Translations under genes and position numbers: made by a program
Shown: piece after piece, positions 24,358 through 33,737 of the stretch
How positions within the stretch are numbered: the first letter of the stretch is position 1
How the letters are laid out: each line of letters begins with the position of its first letter
Notes under the pieces: generated by a model
The model's database searches: none
Seen by the model: the letters and a program-made list of their open reading frames with translations, nothing else
Told to the model about the DNA's origin: nothing
Origin: Salvator merianae
Lineage: Eukaryota > Chordata > Lepidosauria > Squamata > Teiidae
DNA: 64,000 nucleotides
NCBI GenBank assembly: GCA_003586115.2
Contig: QVOM02000073.1
Coordinates: 34,972,305-35,036,304 of the forward strand
Reading direction: 5' to 3'

Positions 24358-24440
24358 TACGGCATGGTTAAAAGAGGATCTCAGAAAAAGACTTGTTGCA
24401 GCTCCTAAGATTGGAAAAGTGTTACGAAAACATTTAGGAA
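24358..24440 (+). repeat. Second partial copy of Tc1 transposase 5' end, outside the element
   Basis: A stretch of about 46 bp beginning 'gaggatctcagaaaaagact' and running through 'ctcctaagattggaaaag' is identical to a stretch starting at about 24764 inside the Tc1-type element. The flanking bases 'ggcatggttaaaag' and 'ggcctggttaaaag' also correspond. This copy lies upstream of the element's outer terminal repeat. It is either a local duplication or a remnant of another copy. Confidence 0.75.
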
Positions 24441-24739
24441 AATAGCATACAACATAGAATTTGGAGAAAAAATGTCAAACCCTTTGGACTAGTGTGGATT
24501 TTTGCAGGAATGGCTCCTAAAATGTCATCTACATCTAAAAAGATTGGTTTGTTTTGAACAATCAAGCTCCTTGTTGGAAAAAGTCTGTGAACCCCTAGGA
24601 TAATGACCTCTTGAAAAGAGGATAAGTGGTGTTCCTGACCAAGGCAGGTTTGGGTTTAACCTGCCATGTTTTACTAAATATACACACACACAGTTTTGGT
24701 TACAGGCTCTTCACAGCAGAATTCTGTTAAAGCATAATA

Positions 24740-25305
24740 TGGCCTGGTTAAAAGAGATTTCAGAGGATCTCAGAAAAAGACTTGTTGCAGCTCCTAAGAT
24801 TGGAAAAGAGTTATGAAAATATTTCTAGACTTGAGCCTTCATCAGTCCACAGGCATGCAGACAGTACACAAATAGTAGAAATTCAACCCCATTACTACTC
24901 ATCCTCGAAGGTATTGTACAAAGATACATACAGTATGCAAAGGCACACTGTAAAATCCTCAAAAAAAGTGACAAAGAATCCTAAGGTGACAGTTAAGGAT
25001 CTGAAGAAATCCCTTTTGCTTAACAACGTCTCTGTTTAAGAATCTACCATAAGACAGACACTGCGCAAGAGTGGTGTTCAGGGGAGGTTTCCATGAGTGA
25101 ATCACTGCTCTCCAAAAACAAAAGAAAAGATAACAAGACCTGTTTGCTAAACACTACCTGGATGTTCCAAAGCTTTACCAGAATAATGTTCTATGGACAG
25201 ATGAGATGGAAGTTGAACTTTTTGGTAATTGTAAAGCATGCCAAAATGATGATGTGTATCTCATTGCTGCCTCAGGGCTTGGATGGCTTTCAGTCACTGA
25301 CAGAC

Positions 25306-25350
<45 letters not shown>

Positions 25351-26060
25351 CATCCATCCATCTGCATTTTTACCCAAGGTCTCAAGGCAGATTATAGTAA
25401 CAAAATATTAAATGAACACAATAAAAACAATAACAGAGCCTAAAAGTGGGGAGGGGAAGATGTTTCCTCACCATTGTCTTCACTGATCTCCTGAAGATAT
25501 AAAATTAAAATTTCCTGGCACACCTCAGGGTGGAAGACTATTCCATAGTCTGGGGACTACCACTGATAAGGCCCTATATCAGGTTCCCACCCTTTATATA
25601 CTGAAGAAGGTGGTACAACCAGGATGGCCTCTCTGCAGATCTTAAGGCACAAGCAGGTCAACATGGAAGAATTATAATAAGTTATATAGGGAATTCTATA
25701 GGAGAATGTTAAAGTGTCTGTCTGTGGTCTGAAATGCAAAAGAGGTTGGATCACATAACATGACAATGATGAAAACACAGGAATAAATCAGCAACAGAAC
25801 AAACAGAAAAGAAATCTGTATGTTAGAATGGCCAAGTCAAAGTCCTGACCTCAACCACATTGAAATGCTGTGGCATAATCCGAAGCAGGCTGCACAAGCA
25901 AGACATCCTAAAAATATACATGAACTGAAAGTGTTTAGTATAGAGAATGAGCTAAAACACTGTTCCAACCTTTGTGATCTCAGCAGTTACAGAAAGAACT
26001 GTGTTTGGTTGAGGTTACTACTGTTAAAGATGGGTTCCATTCGTTACTTAATGTAAAGAG
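24740..26060 (+). pseudogene. Tc1-type (DD34E) transposase pseudogene
   Basis: A transposase would bind the element's terminal repeats and cut and paste it into TA sites. The N-terminal helix-turn-helix region reads 'EISEDLRKRLVAA' at about 24755-24795. Next comes 'KNPKVTVKDLKKSLLLNNVSV' in 24782-25039 and the box 'WTDEMEVELFG' from 25194, which holds the first catalytic Asp at 25200-25202. After the L2 insertion a short 'DND' block at 25762-25770 corresponds to the second Asp. 'EWPSQSPDLNHIEMLW' at about 25827-25875 holds the Glu at 25862-25864. The conserved C-terminal 'RHPKNIHELK' follows. Frameshifts, stops and the L2 insertion between the first and second catalytic residues make it non-functional. 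The family normally reads DLNPIE, whereas here it is DLNHIE. Confidence 0.88.
25306..25745 (-). mobile_element. Antisense L2-clade LINE 3' end with (TATC)n/(CATC)n tail, inside Tc1
   Basis: A clean TATC run, then CATC units (25306-25362), is followed by sequence whose reverse complement encodes a 'RALSVVVPRLWNSLPP' block (from about 25577 leftward), the conserved C-terminal motif of L2 ORF2. Tc1 transposase sequence stops before it and resumes after it. The microsatellite sits where the LINE's 3' tail would be in this orientation. Confidence 0.82.
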
Positions 26061-26421
26061 TTCATAATTTTTTTCCATTAATGACCTTGATTATTTAAGC
26101 CACTTGCTCAGAACAGATCAGGCACTGTAAAATGTGGTGCAGGCTAGTTTTTAAATAAGATTGTATTTATTATTATGACTTAGATGAACATTAGATCACA
26201 TTTCAGGAGCTTTTCATGCAGAAATCAAGATAATTCCAAAGTGTTCACAAACTTTTTTCTCACAGATATACAGGAAACTGGAAAGCTAACTATGCAGAAT
26301 GTGAACTCCATTAAATAATTATTCCTTAATGTCACTAATAAAAATGTTTGTTACTGTGCAGTTGAAAGATTCATTCCTACCCATGAAGCCACTAGGTTGC
26401 CATTTAAAACTCAATACTTAA

Positions 26422-26615
26422 GGCTACAGTCACATACTGTAAAAAAAACAAACAAAAAACCCTTTCTTAAGTGTTCACAGGCCAGTTTGCCCTTCCCAAC
26501 AAGAACATTTGAGGCTAGAAAAGACGGATTAGTTATGGGATAAGACCATGTGGGCTACACACTAACATCTCTAGGATACTTTTGAGCTGCTTTTTTGCCA
26601 CATGTGAATGCAGCC
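26422..26615. mobile_element. Harbinger-like MITE with perfect TAA target duplication
   Basis: The termini 'ggctacagtcacat' and 'atgtgaatgcagcc' match as inverted repeats at 12 of 14 positions. 'taa' flanks both sides (26419-26421, 26616-26618). The 194-bp length and lack of coding capacity fit a MITE. The TWA-type 3-bp duplication points to PIF/Harbinger. The termini closely resemble those of 14180-14613. Confidence 0.78.
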
Positions 26616-26618
26616 TAA

Positions 26619-27267
26619 AACAAAACAAGCTAACTAGCATAGCTTAAAAACAATTGCCGATCTAAAATTAAAGTGCGGAAAGACCACATCAGCAGCAGGA
26701 TTATAAAGCTTCCTTTGCAACTAATCTTATCCGCAAGCTACATAAAATAATAAACATTCAGCTAACTCACTAGCCTGATTTCTCTCCATGTAAAGGCAAA
26801 AGAGGCTAATTTATTTCTGTTGGGCCAGCTTAGCCTAGCAGTTCCTTTGAAACACATTAATTTATCTCTATTTTCATATGAATTTTCCCACAACCACTGA
26901 CTTTTATTAGATTCATTCATATGCTGCATCGCACTAATATCATATTTATTTAATTCAGCAAAGACTTATTAAGAAGCAAATATTAGCTCTGTAGGTAGTG
27001 ATAGTGTCAGGGGAACAATCTCCAATAATCCCTCATCATTTAGCAGTAAACAACTGTGATGAAATTGTGAAAGACAGCCACAGTTTCCTAGCATATTTTA
27101 CCACTGCTGGGAATTTCTTTTGAGGTCCCATCACAGATATATCTTTCTTTTGCAGAAGACTGGACATCTAGCCATCCATCCAGACTTTATTTTTTTTTCA
27201 TCACAGTCTGATCTGACAACATTTTTCACAAAGGAAAAAATTCACAAATGTTATCACAAAGACTTGG
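26619..27267. other. AT-rich, transposon-free stretch
   Basis: There is no repeat signature and no coding frame. The part at about 26740-27120 has balanced, non-repetitive sequence with several TAAT/ATTA cores, which is the texture often seen in conserved non-coding sequence. This is only an impression, since conservation cannot be tested here. Confidence 0.4.
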
Positions 27268-27705
27268 CAGAGAGGAAAATTCTTTTCTCCAGCACATAAC
27301 ACTAGGACCAGGGGGCACTCTATGAAGCTGATAGGTAGGAAAGTTAGGAGCGACAAGGGGAAGTATTTTTTCACCCAGAGGGTCATCCGTCTATGGAATT
27401 CACTACTGGAAGAGGTGGTGACAGCAATCAGCCTGGATAGATTTAAGAACAGACTGGACACATTCATGGAGGTCTGGTGTATCAATAGCTATTAGAATGG
27501 ATGCCTAGGTGCTGCCCCCTGGTTGGAGAAACAGGCAGGATTCCTCTAAAAGCCATTTGGAGGGAGTCCAGAGCAGGTGAAAGTTTTGCCTTTGTCTTCT
27601 GTTTGAGAATACCCAGAAACAAGTGATGCGACACTGTGTGAAACAGGATGCAAGATAGATGGGCTGTGGTCTGATTCAGCAGGGCTCATCTTATGTTCTA
27701 AGATA
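27268..27705 (+). mobile_element. CR1-clade LINE 3' end (ORF2 C-terminus and tail)
   Basis: The plus strand encodes 'NTRTRGHSMKLIGRKVRSDK' then 'YFFTQRVIRLWNSLLEEV' (about 27300-27415) and 'AISLDRFKNRLDTFM', the C-terminal ORF2 block of reptilian CR1. After the stop the 3' region ends with 'cagcagggctcatcttatg' (about 27676-27695), the same tail as 42585-42765. The copy is 5'-truncated and inactive. Confidence 0.85.
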
Positions 27706-28268
27706 TTGTGAAACATCACCAAATATATATTCCATTCTGTATATGCAATTTCGATGACCACTCTATAATAAAAAACCTTCCTTGGGTCAAGCTTGATTCC
27801 TGGTCACATCCATGATATTTACTAAGAAACACAACTTTGGTTTTTGCCACTGCTTTCCTTCATGATGTTTTTCAAGTTCCTAATACATTTGTAGGATCTT
27901 GCGATTGCCTCTAACCAAGTATGAATCAGGTTTGGTCCTGCTTAGATTTCTGAATCAGCCACAGTCAGCTAGAGGCAGCCTCAGTAATTGACAGCAGCAA
28001 ATAGCAACAAGCACCTACCTTCAGCACCCTCCAATTCCAATATATCTTACAAATTAAATTCAGTTATCTTGAAGGCCGGGTAGAAACTATCTTGTCTAAC
28101 CTGGGGCAATACCATTGTTGCACATATGTTTTATTAGCTCCTATATACCAGCAGTATGAAAATAACTGCTTCTGGAATCTATTCAAGGTCGACCCAAAAC
28201 GTTTAAATGAGCTAAGTAAAGATTAACATTGGTTCAAATCCCCTAACAAGCAAGCTGGGAAAACAAAA
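27706..28268. other. Anonymous sequence
   Basis: Nothing recognised. No coding frame or repeat terminus is seen. Confidence 0.45.
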
Positions 28269-29170
28269 CTACACATCTATTTGTTTGTTATTAACATTTA
28301 TATTCCATCCTATACTCTGAGGTCTCAGGAGAGCTTGTAACATTTAAAAAGCATAAAAACTGTACCGGGAGGAGCAGAAGGAGATCTGCCTCTTCAGCCA
28401 AAGGACTGGGTGAAGAGACGGGTCTTCATCAAGTACTTGAATGTGTAAAGTGATGGTACTTAATACACTGCAGAAGTGAGGGCATTCCACAGCCAGGAGG
28501 CTATCATAAGGAAGTCTCTGTCTCATGTCCCCTTCTCCTTTATCTTCAGAAGGTGCTGGTACTGCCAAGAGAGCCTCTCCAGCACATTTCAAAGCACAGG
28601 CAGGTTCTGTATGAAATGACGCACTCCTTCAGGTATTTGGGAACCAAGCCATTCAGGGCTTTGTCAGTCAGAGTTCATACCCTGAATTGGGCTTCACAAC
28701 CAGTGCCATTCTTTTAAAACCAGTATGACATGCATCCAGTCAGTGGCGTCTGATAGCATCTTGGTCTTGCATTCTGCACCAGCTGCAGCCCCAGGCAGTG
28801 ACAATCCCATAAGGAAATTACCAAAGCAGACATTACTGTGGCCAAACACCCTCTGCCCAGAAAGTGTCAGAACTAGCAAAAACAACCAGCCCTGGAAGCA
28901 AGCTTTCTTGGTCACTACTGCCACTTGAGCTTCAAACAACGAAGGTGAATCCAGGGGTATCCACCGTCAATTGGGTCAGTGGCATCAAAACAAATAAAGC
29001 AAGAATACCCTGGGACTACATAGCTTTCCCTGCCAAGGAACTGCAACTCCATGAAGAATAGAGTATTTCCATACTTTATGGACCCAAGCACCTGTGACAT
29101 ATAGTACCTCCACCTTGTCTGGATTCAACTTCAATATACTGATCCACATCCAGCATCTGAACACAGAGCC
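28269..29170 (-). mobile_element. Antisense L2-clade LINE (ORF2 C-terminal third and 3' tail)
   Basis: Read on the minus strand from 29170, sequence near 29130-29150 encodes a 'LKLNPDKVEVLYV' block. A decayed 'SLFEAQVAVVTKKACFQ' block follows near 28900, and 'KALNGLVPKYLKE' near 28630-28670. 'SLLAVECPHF', a decayed 'AFSVVAPRLWNSLP' equivalent, lies near 28480-28510. The left end 'tatattccatcctatactct' is the usual antisense tail. Frameshifts are numerous. Compare the sense copies at 47120-47810 and 49040-50725. Confidence 0.78.
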
Positions 29171-29185
29171 AATAACACCTCACCC

Positions 29186-29999
29186 TAAGAGCCTGTTCAC
29201 ACTTCCCATGCCACAATCGGCTAATTAGCCCATTCTAGCATGGAACAGACCCCATCGTGCCGACACCGTCTGCACGATGGGGCCTGAAATCCTATCTTAG
29301 GCTTGCTAATGGTGTTCGCGAGTGCAAATGTCATTAGCCATGCCTGATGCTCGGCATGACAGCAGCTGGCAAACGTCTGGCCGCTGCCATGATAACCACA
29401 GCAGTGGACAATGGGGCCCACACCACCACAATCGGGCCTGGGACACTGGATGGGTCCACGCTGCACCGTGTCCGGTGTTTCAGTACCCAATTACGGGCGC
29501 GAAGGGTCCTCGCCACGGCAGTGGCCTGCAAGCATCAGACTGCTGGCATGGTGAACGGGGAGGACTGCACAGTGCACACGCCAATGACGTGGCTCGCGTG
29601 TGCGCACTGGGTCCCTTCCCCCCGTAGCATGACTGGGCCTTCCCAATTAGGCCCACGGCGCTCCAATCCGGCCCACCTGGCCCGATTGGGGTGGCCTGAT
29701 CACCCCAATGAGGCTGGGCAGGCCTGATCAGGGCGCTGTGGGCCCGATCGGGAAGGACCGGTCGCGCTATGGGGGGAGCGGCCCAGTGCACACGCGTAAG
29801 TCGCATCATCGGCGCGCACACTGCGCAGGCCTCCCAGTCGCCATGGCAATGGCAATGGCAACGACCCTTCGCACCCGCAATCGGGCACCGAAATGGCAGA
29901 TGGGGTGCAATGCGGCCCCCTCCAGAGTCCCAGGCCCGATCGTGGGATCCCAGGCCCGATCAGATGCTAGACCTGTGGATCACTTACTAGATGCCTTTC
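29186..29999. mobile_element. Family B-like GC-rich non-autonomous element
   Basis: The left end 'gagcctgttcacacttccc' resembles the Family B end at 12424. The interior is strikingly rich in CpG and in 'ggcccgatc', 'cccaat' and 'gtcgc' motifs, with a direct repeat 'cccaggcccgatc' near 29929-29960. Overlapping open frames on both strands (29221-30046) follow from the GC-rich composition. None resembles a protein family and none is called. The right terminus could not be fixed. Confidence 0.5.
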
Positions 30000-30629
30000 A
30001 TTCTAAGTCACTTTTACGAGCAGGTATAAGAGTGGGTGGACAGTAGCAAGCGGCTGTGTCTTGTTGAGCAGTTGTTGCTTCCATGCCAAAGTCATCAAGT
30101 GGAGCTCTTAGCCTATTGCCAGCTGACAACTCCAGCAGAACCCGAGGTTGGGCTATGTATCACCAGGCTTGAAAACACATCTCACTAGTGTAACTATGTT
30201 TACACAGAAATGTTTATACAGAAATGAATCATCAGGTTTGCCTTTAAAAGCTGGAATAGCTAAAAAGCTAACCCAATACACTTCTCCCACATCAGGAATG
30301 CCTACAAAGATAATTTAACACCAAAGCCAATTTCACATCACTCTCAACAGAAACCTGCCCTGTTCCTTTGCCTCACAGTAGGAGCTGCTACCTGATACAA
30401 ATTAAGGGAAAAAAGCTCCTTTTTGTCAATAAACAATTTATGCTCCTTTATTAGATTTGAGTGCACCTTGGGGATATCAATGTAAAATATATTCCAAACA
30501 GGTAAAACACTACACCAGCATCACAATATACAATGTGGAGACAAATAATTAATATTGCATAAACTTGCACAAAAACATCCCAGATTGAAAGAAAGAAGAA
30601 GTTCTGGCATCTGTTGCTTTTGCCCTTCC
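30000..30629. other. Anonymous sequence
   Basis: No gene or repeat terminus is recognised. Confidence 0.45.
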
Positions 30630-30800
30630 CTTCCCCAAGGTGTTAGAACTGTAGCTGTGTTTGGCTGGGAGGAGGAAAAAGACCTGAGCTGGCTGCTATA
30701 CTTGAGCATTTGTTGCCCTTCCCCAAGGTATAAGAACTGTAGCTACACTTGGCTGGGAGAAGGGAGTAAGAAGACCTGGAATATGTTGCCTCTACCACAT
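30630..30800. repeat. Two-copy tandem repeat of about 90 bp
   Basis: A unit starting 'cccttccccaaggt' and containing 'agaactgtagct' and 'ttggctgggag' occurs twice (about 30627-30713 and 30714-30802). A third partial start 'cctcccccaaggttc' follows. It lies just upstream of an L2-type 3' tail and may be part of that element's 3' UTR. Confidence 0.75.
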
Positions 30801-30985
30801 CCTCCCCCAAGGTTCTGTGTAATTTTATAATGTTTTTTTTATATATTGTATGTAATTTTGTAATGTATTCTGCATTATAAGGGTATAATGTATTGTTTGG
30901 TATTGTATGTTTTTTCTGTTTGCTGTAAACTGCCCTGAGCAAATTTTTGGAAAGTCAATATACAATTAAAGAGGGAGAAAAATGG
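30801..30985 (+). mobile_element. L2-clade LINE 3' tail
   Basis: T-rich sequence leads to 'gctgtaaactgccctgagca' near 30922-30941 and an A-rich end 'tatacaattaaagaggg'. This is the same terminal layout as 6405-6562. No coding part is present. Confidence 0.65.
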
Positions 30986-32751
30986 AAATAGTTCCAAACA
31001 TTTTGTATACGGCATAGAGAAATACTAACATTTTATGGGCTTTAAAAATCTTAACATTTGTTCCATAAAAATCAACACGGAAAATCTTTCTAGTGATTGC
31101 TCGCAAACTGTTTCCACAAAATAATTGTGTTATTCAGTTAAGCCATAGGCCAACAGAACGGGTGCTTGGAGTAGGGCCTCCATTAGATCACACAGGCTTG
31201 CACACGGGAGGCTCATAGTATGCTTGCTGGTTTGGTATACTGACCAGTGCAGAATTGTCCCTAGTCTAAAGGAAACCACTACTTGCCTTAAATGTGAGCT
31301 TTTCAATTTCTGCTTGAAATTCTGTCTATTAACTTTAATTTGTGTTGCTGTCTCAGGGAAACACTTAGTTGCACAGATTGTGTTACTGCCTAACAGCATT
31401 GTCTGAGCAGTTAAATATCTGAAATCTCATTTCCACGAGATGTTAAACACAAAAATAATTAGGGGAGCCTGTGGAATCTTATTAGAAAGGAAAGATGATG
31501 GGGCTGATCCTTATCCCATTGCACTAATTTATTGACAGAGAACTCCAGTCCTTAAACATACAGGTCTTATAAATCCTAGCACATCATCAAAATTGTACCC
31601 ACATTTGAAAAACAAAAATTAATTCATTTATATGTGAATTTCACTTGATAGAACCCACAGTAGCATTATGATGTGAAACACTACAGGAAAAAAACAAGTG
31701 ACTAGTTTTAAATCAAAGCATTGGTCTTTGTAGCTTAGTCTCATTTATGGTGCTTGACAGGAGTTTAATAGAATTTCAGACAGGTTTCTCTTTTTGTTCC
31801 AGCCACAACTTACAAATATCAGAAACTGAACTGGGACATGGTGTGTGTGTGTGTGTGTGCACGCGCGCACGTGTGTGCGCACACACACATACTTTTTACA
31901 TAAATACTATTCTAACATTTCTCAGATGAAAGTAGGGATCCTCCTATCAGTAACTGAGTGAAATAAGAGCAAAGGTTTGTCACTCAATAGAATGGCTTGA
32001 CACGTAACAGTAGGGATATGCATGGATCACTAGCAGCAGTTAGCTTGGCCCTGAACTAACAGTCAAGGTGCCTCCGGGGGCAAGAGGAAATCTTCTTCAG
32101 ATCTCACAATCGCCTCTTGCTGCCCTGCATGATGGCAGGGGCAATCCTGGGTAAATACCACACTCCTACTACGTTACTAGCTGTTTGAGTAACCACTGCT
32201 CTGGCAAAATAGCGCCCGCTCCCTTCCCTTTGTTTTTGCAGGTATTTTGCAAGAACAACAATTATGCAAAGAGTCAGGAGACAGAGGGAAGGAAGTGATA
32301 TTACAAAAATCTGGCATTGTTGCAAGATTTCTCATAATATCACTATTTCAGGATACTGCCTCTATATTCTGGCACTATATCGCAACTGCCATGGAGATGA
32401 GTCTGGAGGCACCCTCCAATGTGAAACAAACTGACTGGGTATGAGGTCAGATCCAACTCAAGCTGAGCTAGATTTGGCAAACCAGTCTGATGACCAGTTT
32501 TCCCCCTTGCCTTCTTGGGACATCAAGAGAAGGAGAGGAGAGAGATTGCTCCACATGCAGTAACTTGTTATGTGCCAATCAACATGGCACAAGGAGTGAT
32601 CTCACCCTTTCCCCCTTCCTTTTTCTAAGTGCCAGAAAACTCATTCAGATGCAATCAGGCAGTTGGTCACACCAAGCCAGACCCTGTCAGCTTGGGGCTA
32701 ACCAAACCAGGTTTGTGTCACATGGGATGACACAAAAAGTCATATTTTAAT
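30986..32751. other. Anonymous stretch
   Basis: No gene is recognised. 'gtagggatatgc' near 32011 resembles a hAT left terminus of the 23586 type, but no right partner is found. An alternating purine/pyrimidine tract is listed separately. Confidence 0.45.
31841..31889. repeat. Palindromic (GT)n-(GC)-(CA)n alternating tract
   Basis: A GT run passes through 'gcacgcgcgcacgtgtgtgc' into a CA run, giving about 49 bp of almost strict purine/pyrimidine alternation that is roughly self-complementary. Such tracts can adopt Z-DNA or cruciform structure. No function is implied. Confidence 0.95.
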
Positions 32752-33390
32752 CATAGAATCATAGAGTTGGAAGGGAATTCCAGGGTCATCGAGTCCAACC
32801 CCCTGCTCAATGCAGGATTCACTAAAGCATCCCAGACAGATAACTGTCCAGCCTTTCCTTGAAGATCTCCAGCTAAGGAGAGCCCACCACCTCCTGTGGT
32901 AACCTGTTCCAGTGACTGATTGTCCTTACGGTCAGAAAGTTTTTCCTAATATCTAGCCTGTATCTACTCCCTTGGATTTTCATCCCATTGTTTCTAGTCC
33001 TTCCTTCTTGTGCAACTGAGAATAGGGCCAATCCTTCTGCACTGTGACAGCCCTTCAGATACTTGAAAACAGCTATCATATCTCCTCTCAGTCTTCTCTT
33101 CTGCAGGCTAAACATTCCTAGGTCCTTTAACCGTTCCTCATAGGACATGGTTTGCAGACCACTCACCATTTTGGTCGCCCTTCTCTGAACTTGTTCCAGT
33201 TCGTCAATGTCTTTTTTAAATTGGGGTGCCCAGAACTGGACACAATACTCCAGATGAGGTCTGACCAAGGAAGAGTAAAGTGGGATCATTACTTCTCGTG
33301 ATCTAGACTCTATGCTCCTCTTGATACAGCCCAGGATGGTGTTTGCCTTTTTTGCAGCTGCATCACACTGTTGACTCATGTTTAATCTGT
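32752..33390 (-). mobile_element. CR1-clade LINE 3' end, antisense, ORF2 C-terminus open
   Basis: One uninterrupted minus-strand frame (within 32873-33502) encodes the CR1 ORF2 C-terminal region. It starts with '[12 protein letters not shown]', then '[20 protein letters not shown]', '[12 protein letters not shown]', '[19 protein letters not shown]' and '[13 protein letters not shown]'. The left end 'atcatagaatcatagag' is the antisense of the ATTCTATG-type octamer tail typical of CR1. The 5' part, with endonuclease and catalytic RT, is absent. The N-terminal ~45 residues of the open frame are unrelated flanking sequence. It is the least decayed CR1 here. Confidence 0.93.
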
Positions 33391-33499
33391 GAATTTTAGA
33401 AGGACATGTAAGCATACCAGTAATCAAAGCAGGAACAGCAGGCAGCAGGATTTCAAGACAAAACAAGCATGTAGAATACATGGACCTTTTTGTACTTGA

Positions 33500-33737
33500 C
33501 ACTAGTGAGTGTCAGGAACATTCACTAGTCAATTGCTTCTGCATTTTGCAGAGGCTCTGGTGATCAGGAGCAGACTACAGCTGCTCCTGATCACTACCTG
33601 CTGTGGAGTCACTGTCATAGTGCAGGATACCAGAAGGAGCATTCACATTGCTGGTATCCTTCTGCTGGTCTGTTCTAGGGCATCACAGTGCAGGTGATAA
33701 TTATCCTGTTCTAAGGTGGTAAGTGCAAACAGGCCCT
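33500..33737. mobile_element. Family B non-autonomous fragment
   Basis: The right end 'ggtaagtgcaaacaggccct' is the reverse complement of a Family B terminus. The interior holds a hairpin 'ggtgatcaggagcag' / 'ctgctcctgatcacta' (about 33557-33596), whose arm is shared with 12830-12847, and a second inverted pair around 'ataccagaagga' and 'ggtatccttctg'. No coding capacity. Confidence 0.58.

Larger units (their letters stand above)
24463..26260 (+). mobile_element. Tc1-type DNA transposon with IR/DR ends, decayed, split by an L2
   Basis: Two direct-repeat-like units lie at each end. On the left, 'aaaaaatgtcaaaccctttg' is near 24468 and 'gaaaaagtctgtgaaccc' at 24577-24594. On the right, 'taaagagttcataatttttt' is near 26054 and 'ccaaagtgttcacaaacttt' near 26236. 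This matches the long inverted-repeat/direct-repeat layout known from Tc1 elements such as the Sleeping Beauty group. Between them lies a broken transposase. An antisense L2 fragment with a TATC microsatellite (25306-25745) is inserted in the middle. No complete open frame remains, so it is inactive. Confidence 0.85.

Noticed and set aside
25306..25362. CRISPR-like repeat array
   Set aside because: It is a tetranucleotide microsatellite without spacers; the source is vertebrate.
29221..30046. Cluster of open frames on both strands near a CpG-rich patch, as a possible CpG-island gene
   Set aside because: The patch begins with a repeat-family end and contains repeated motifs. The frames mirror each other and have no domain.
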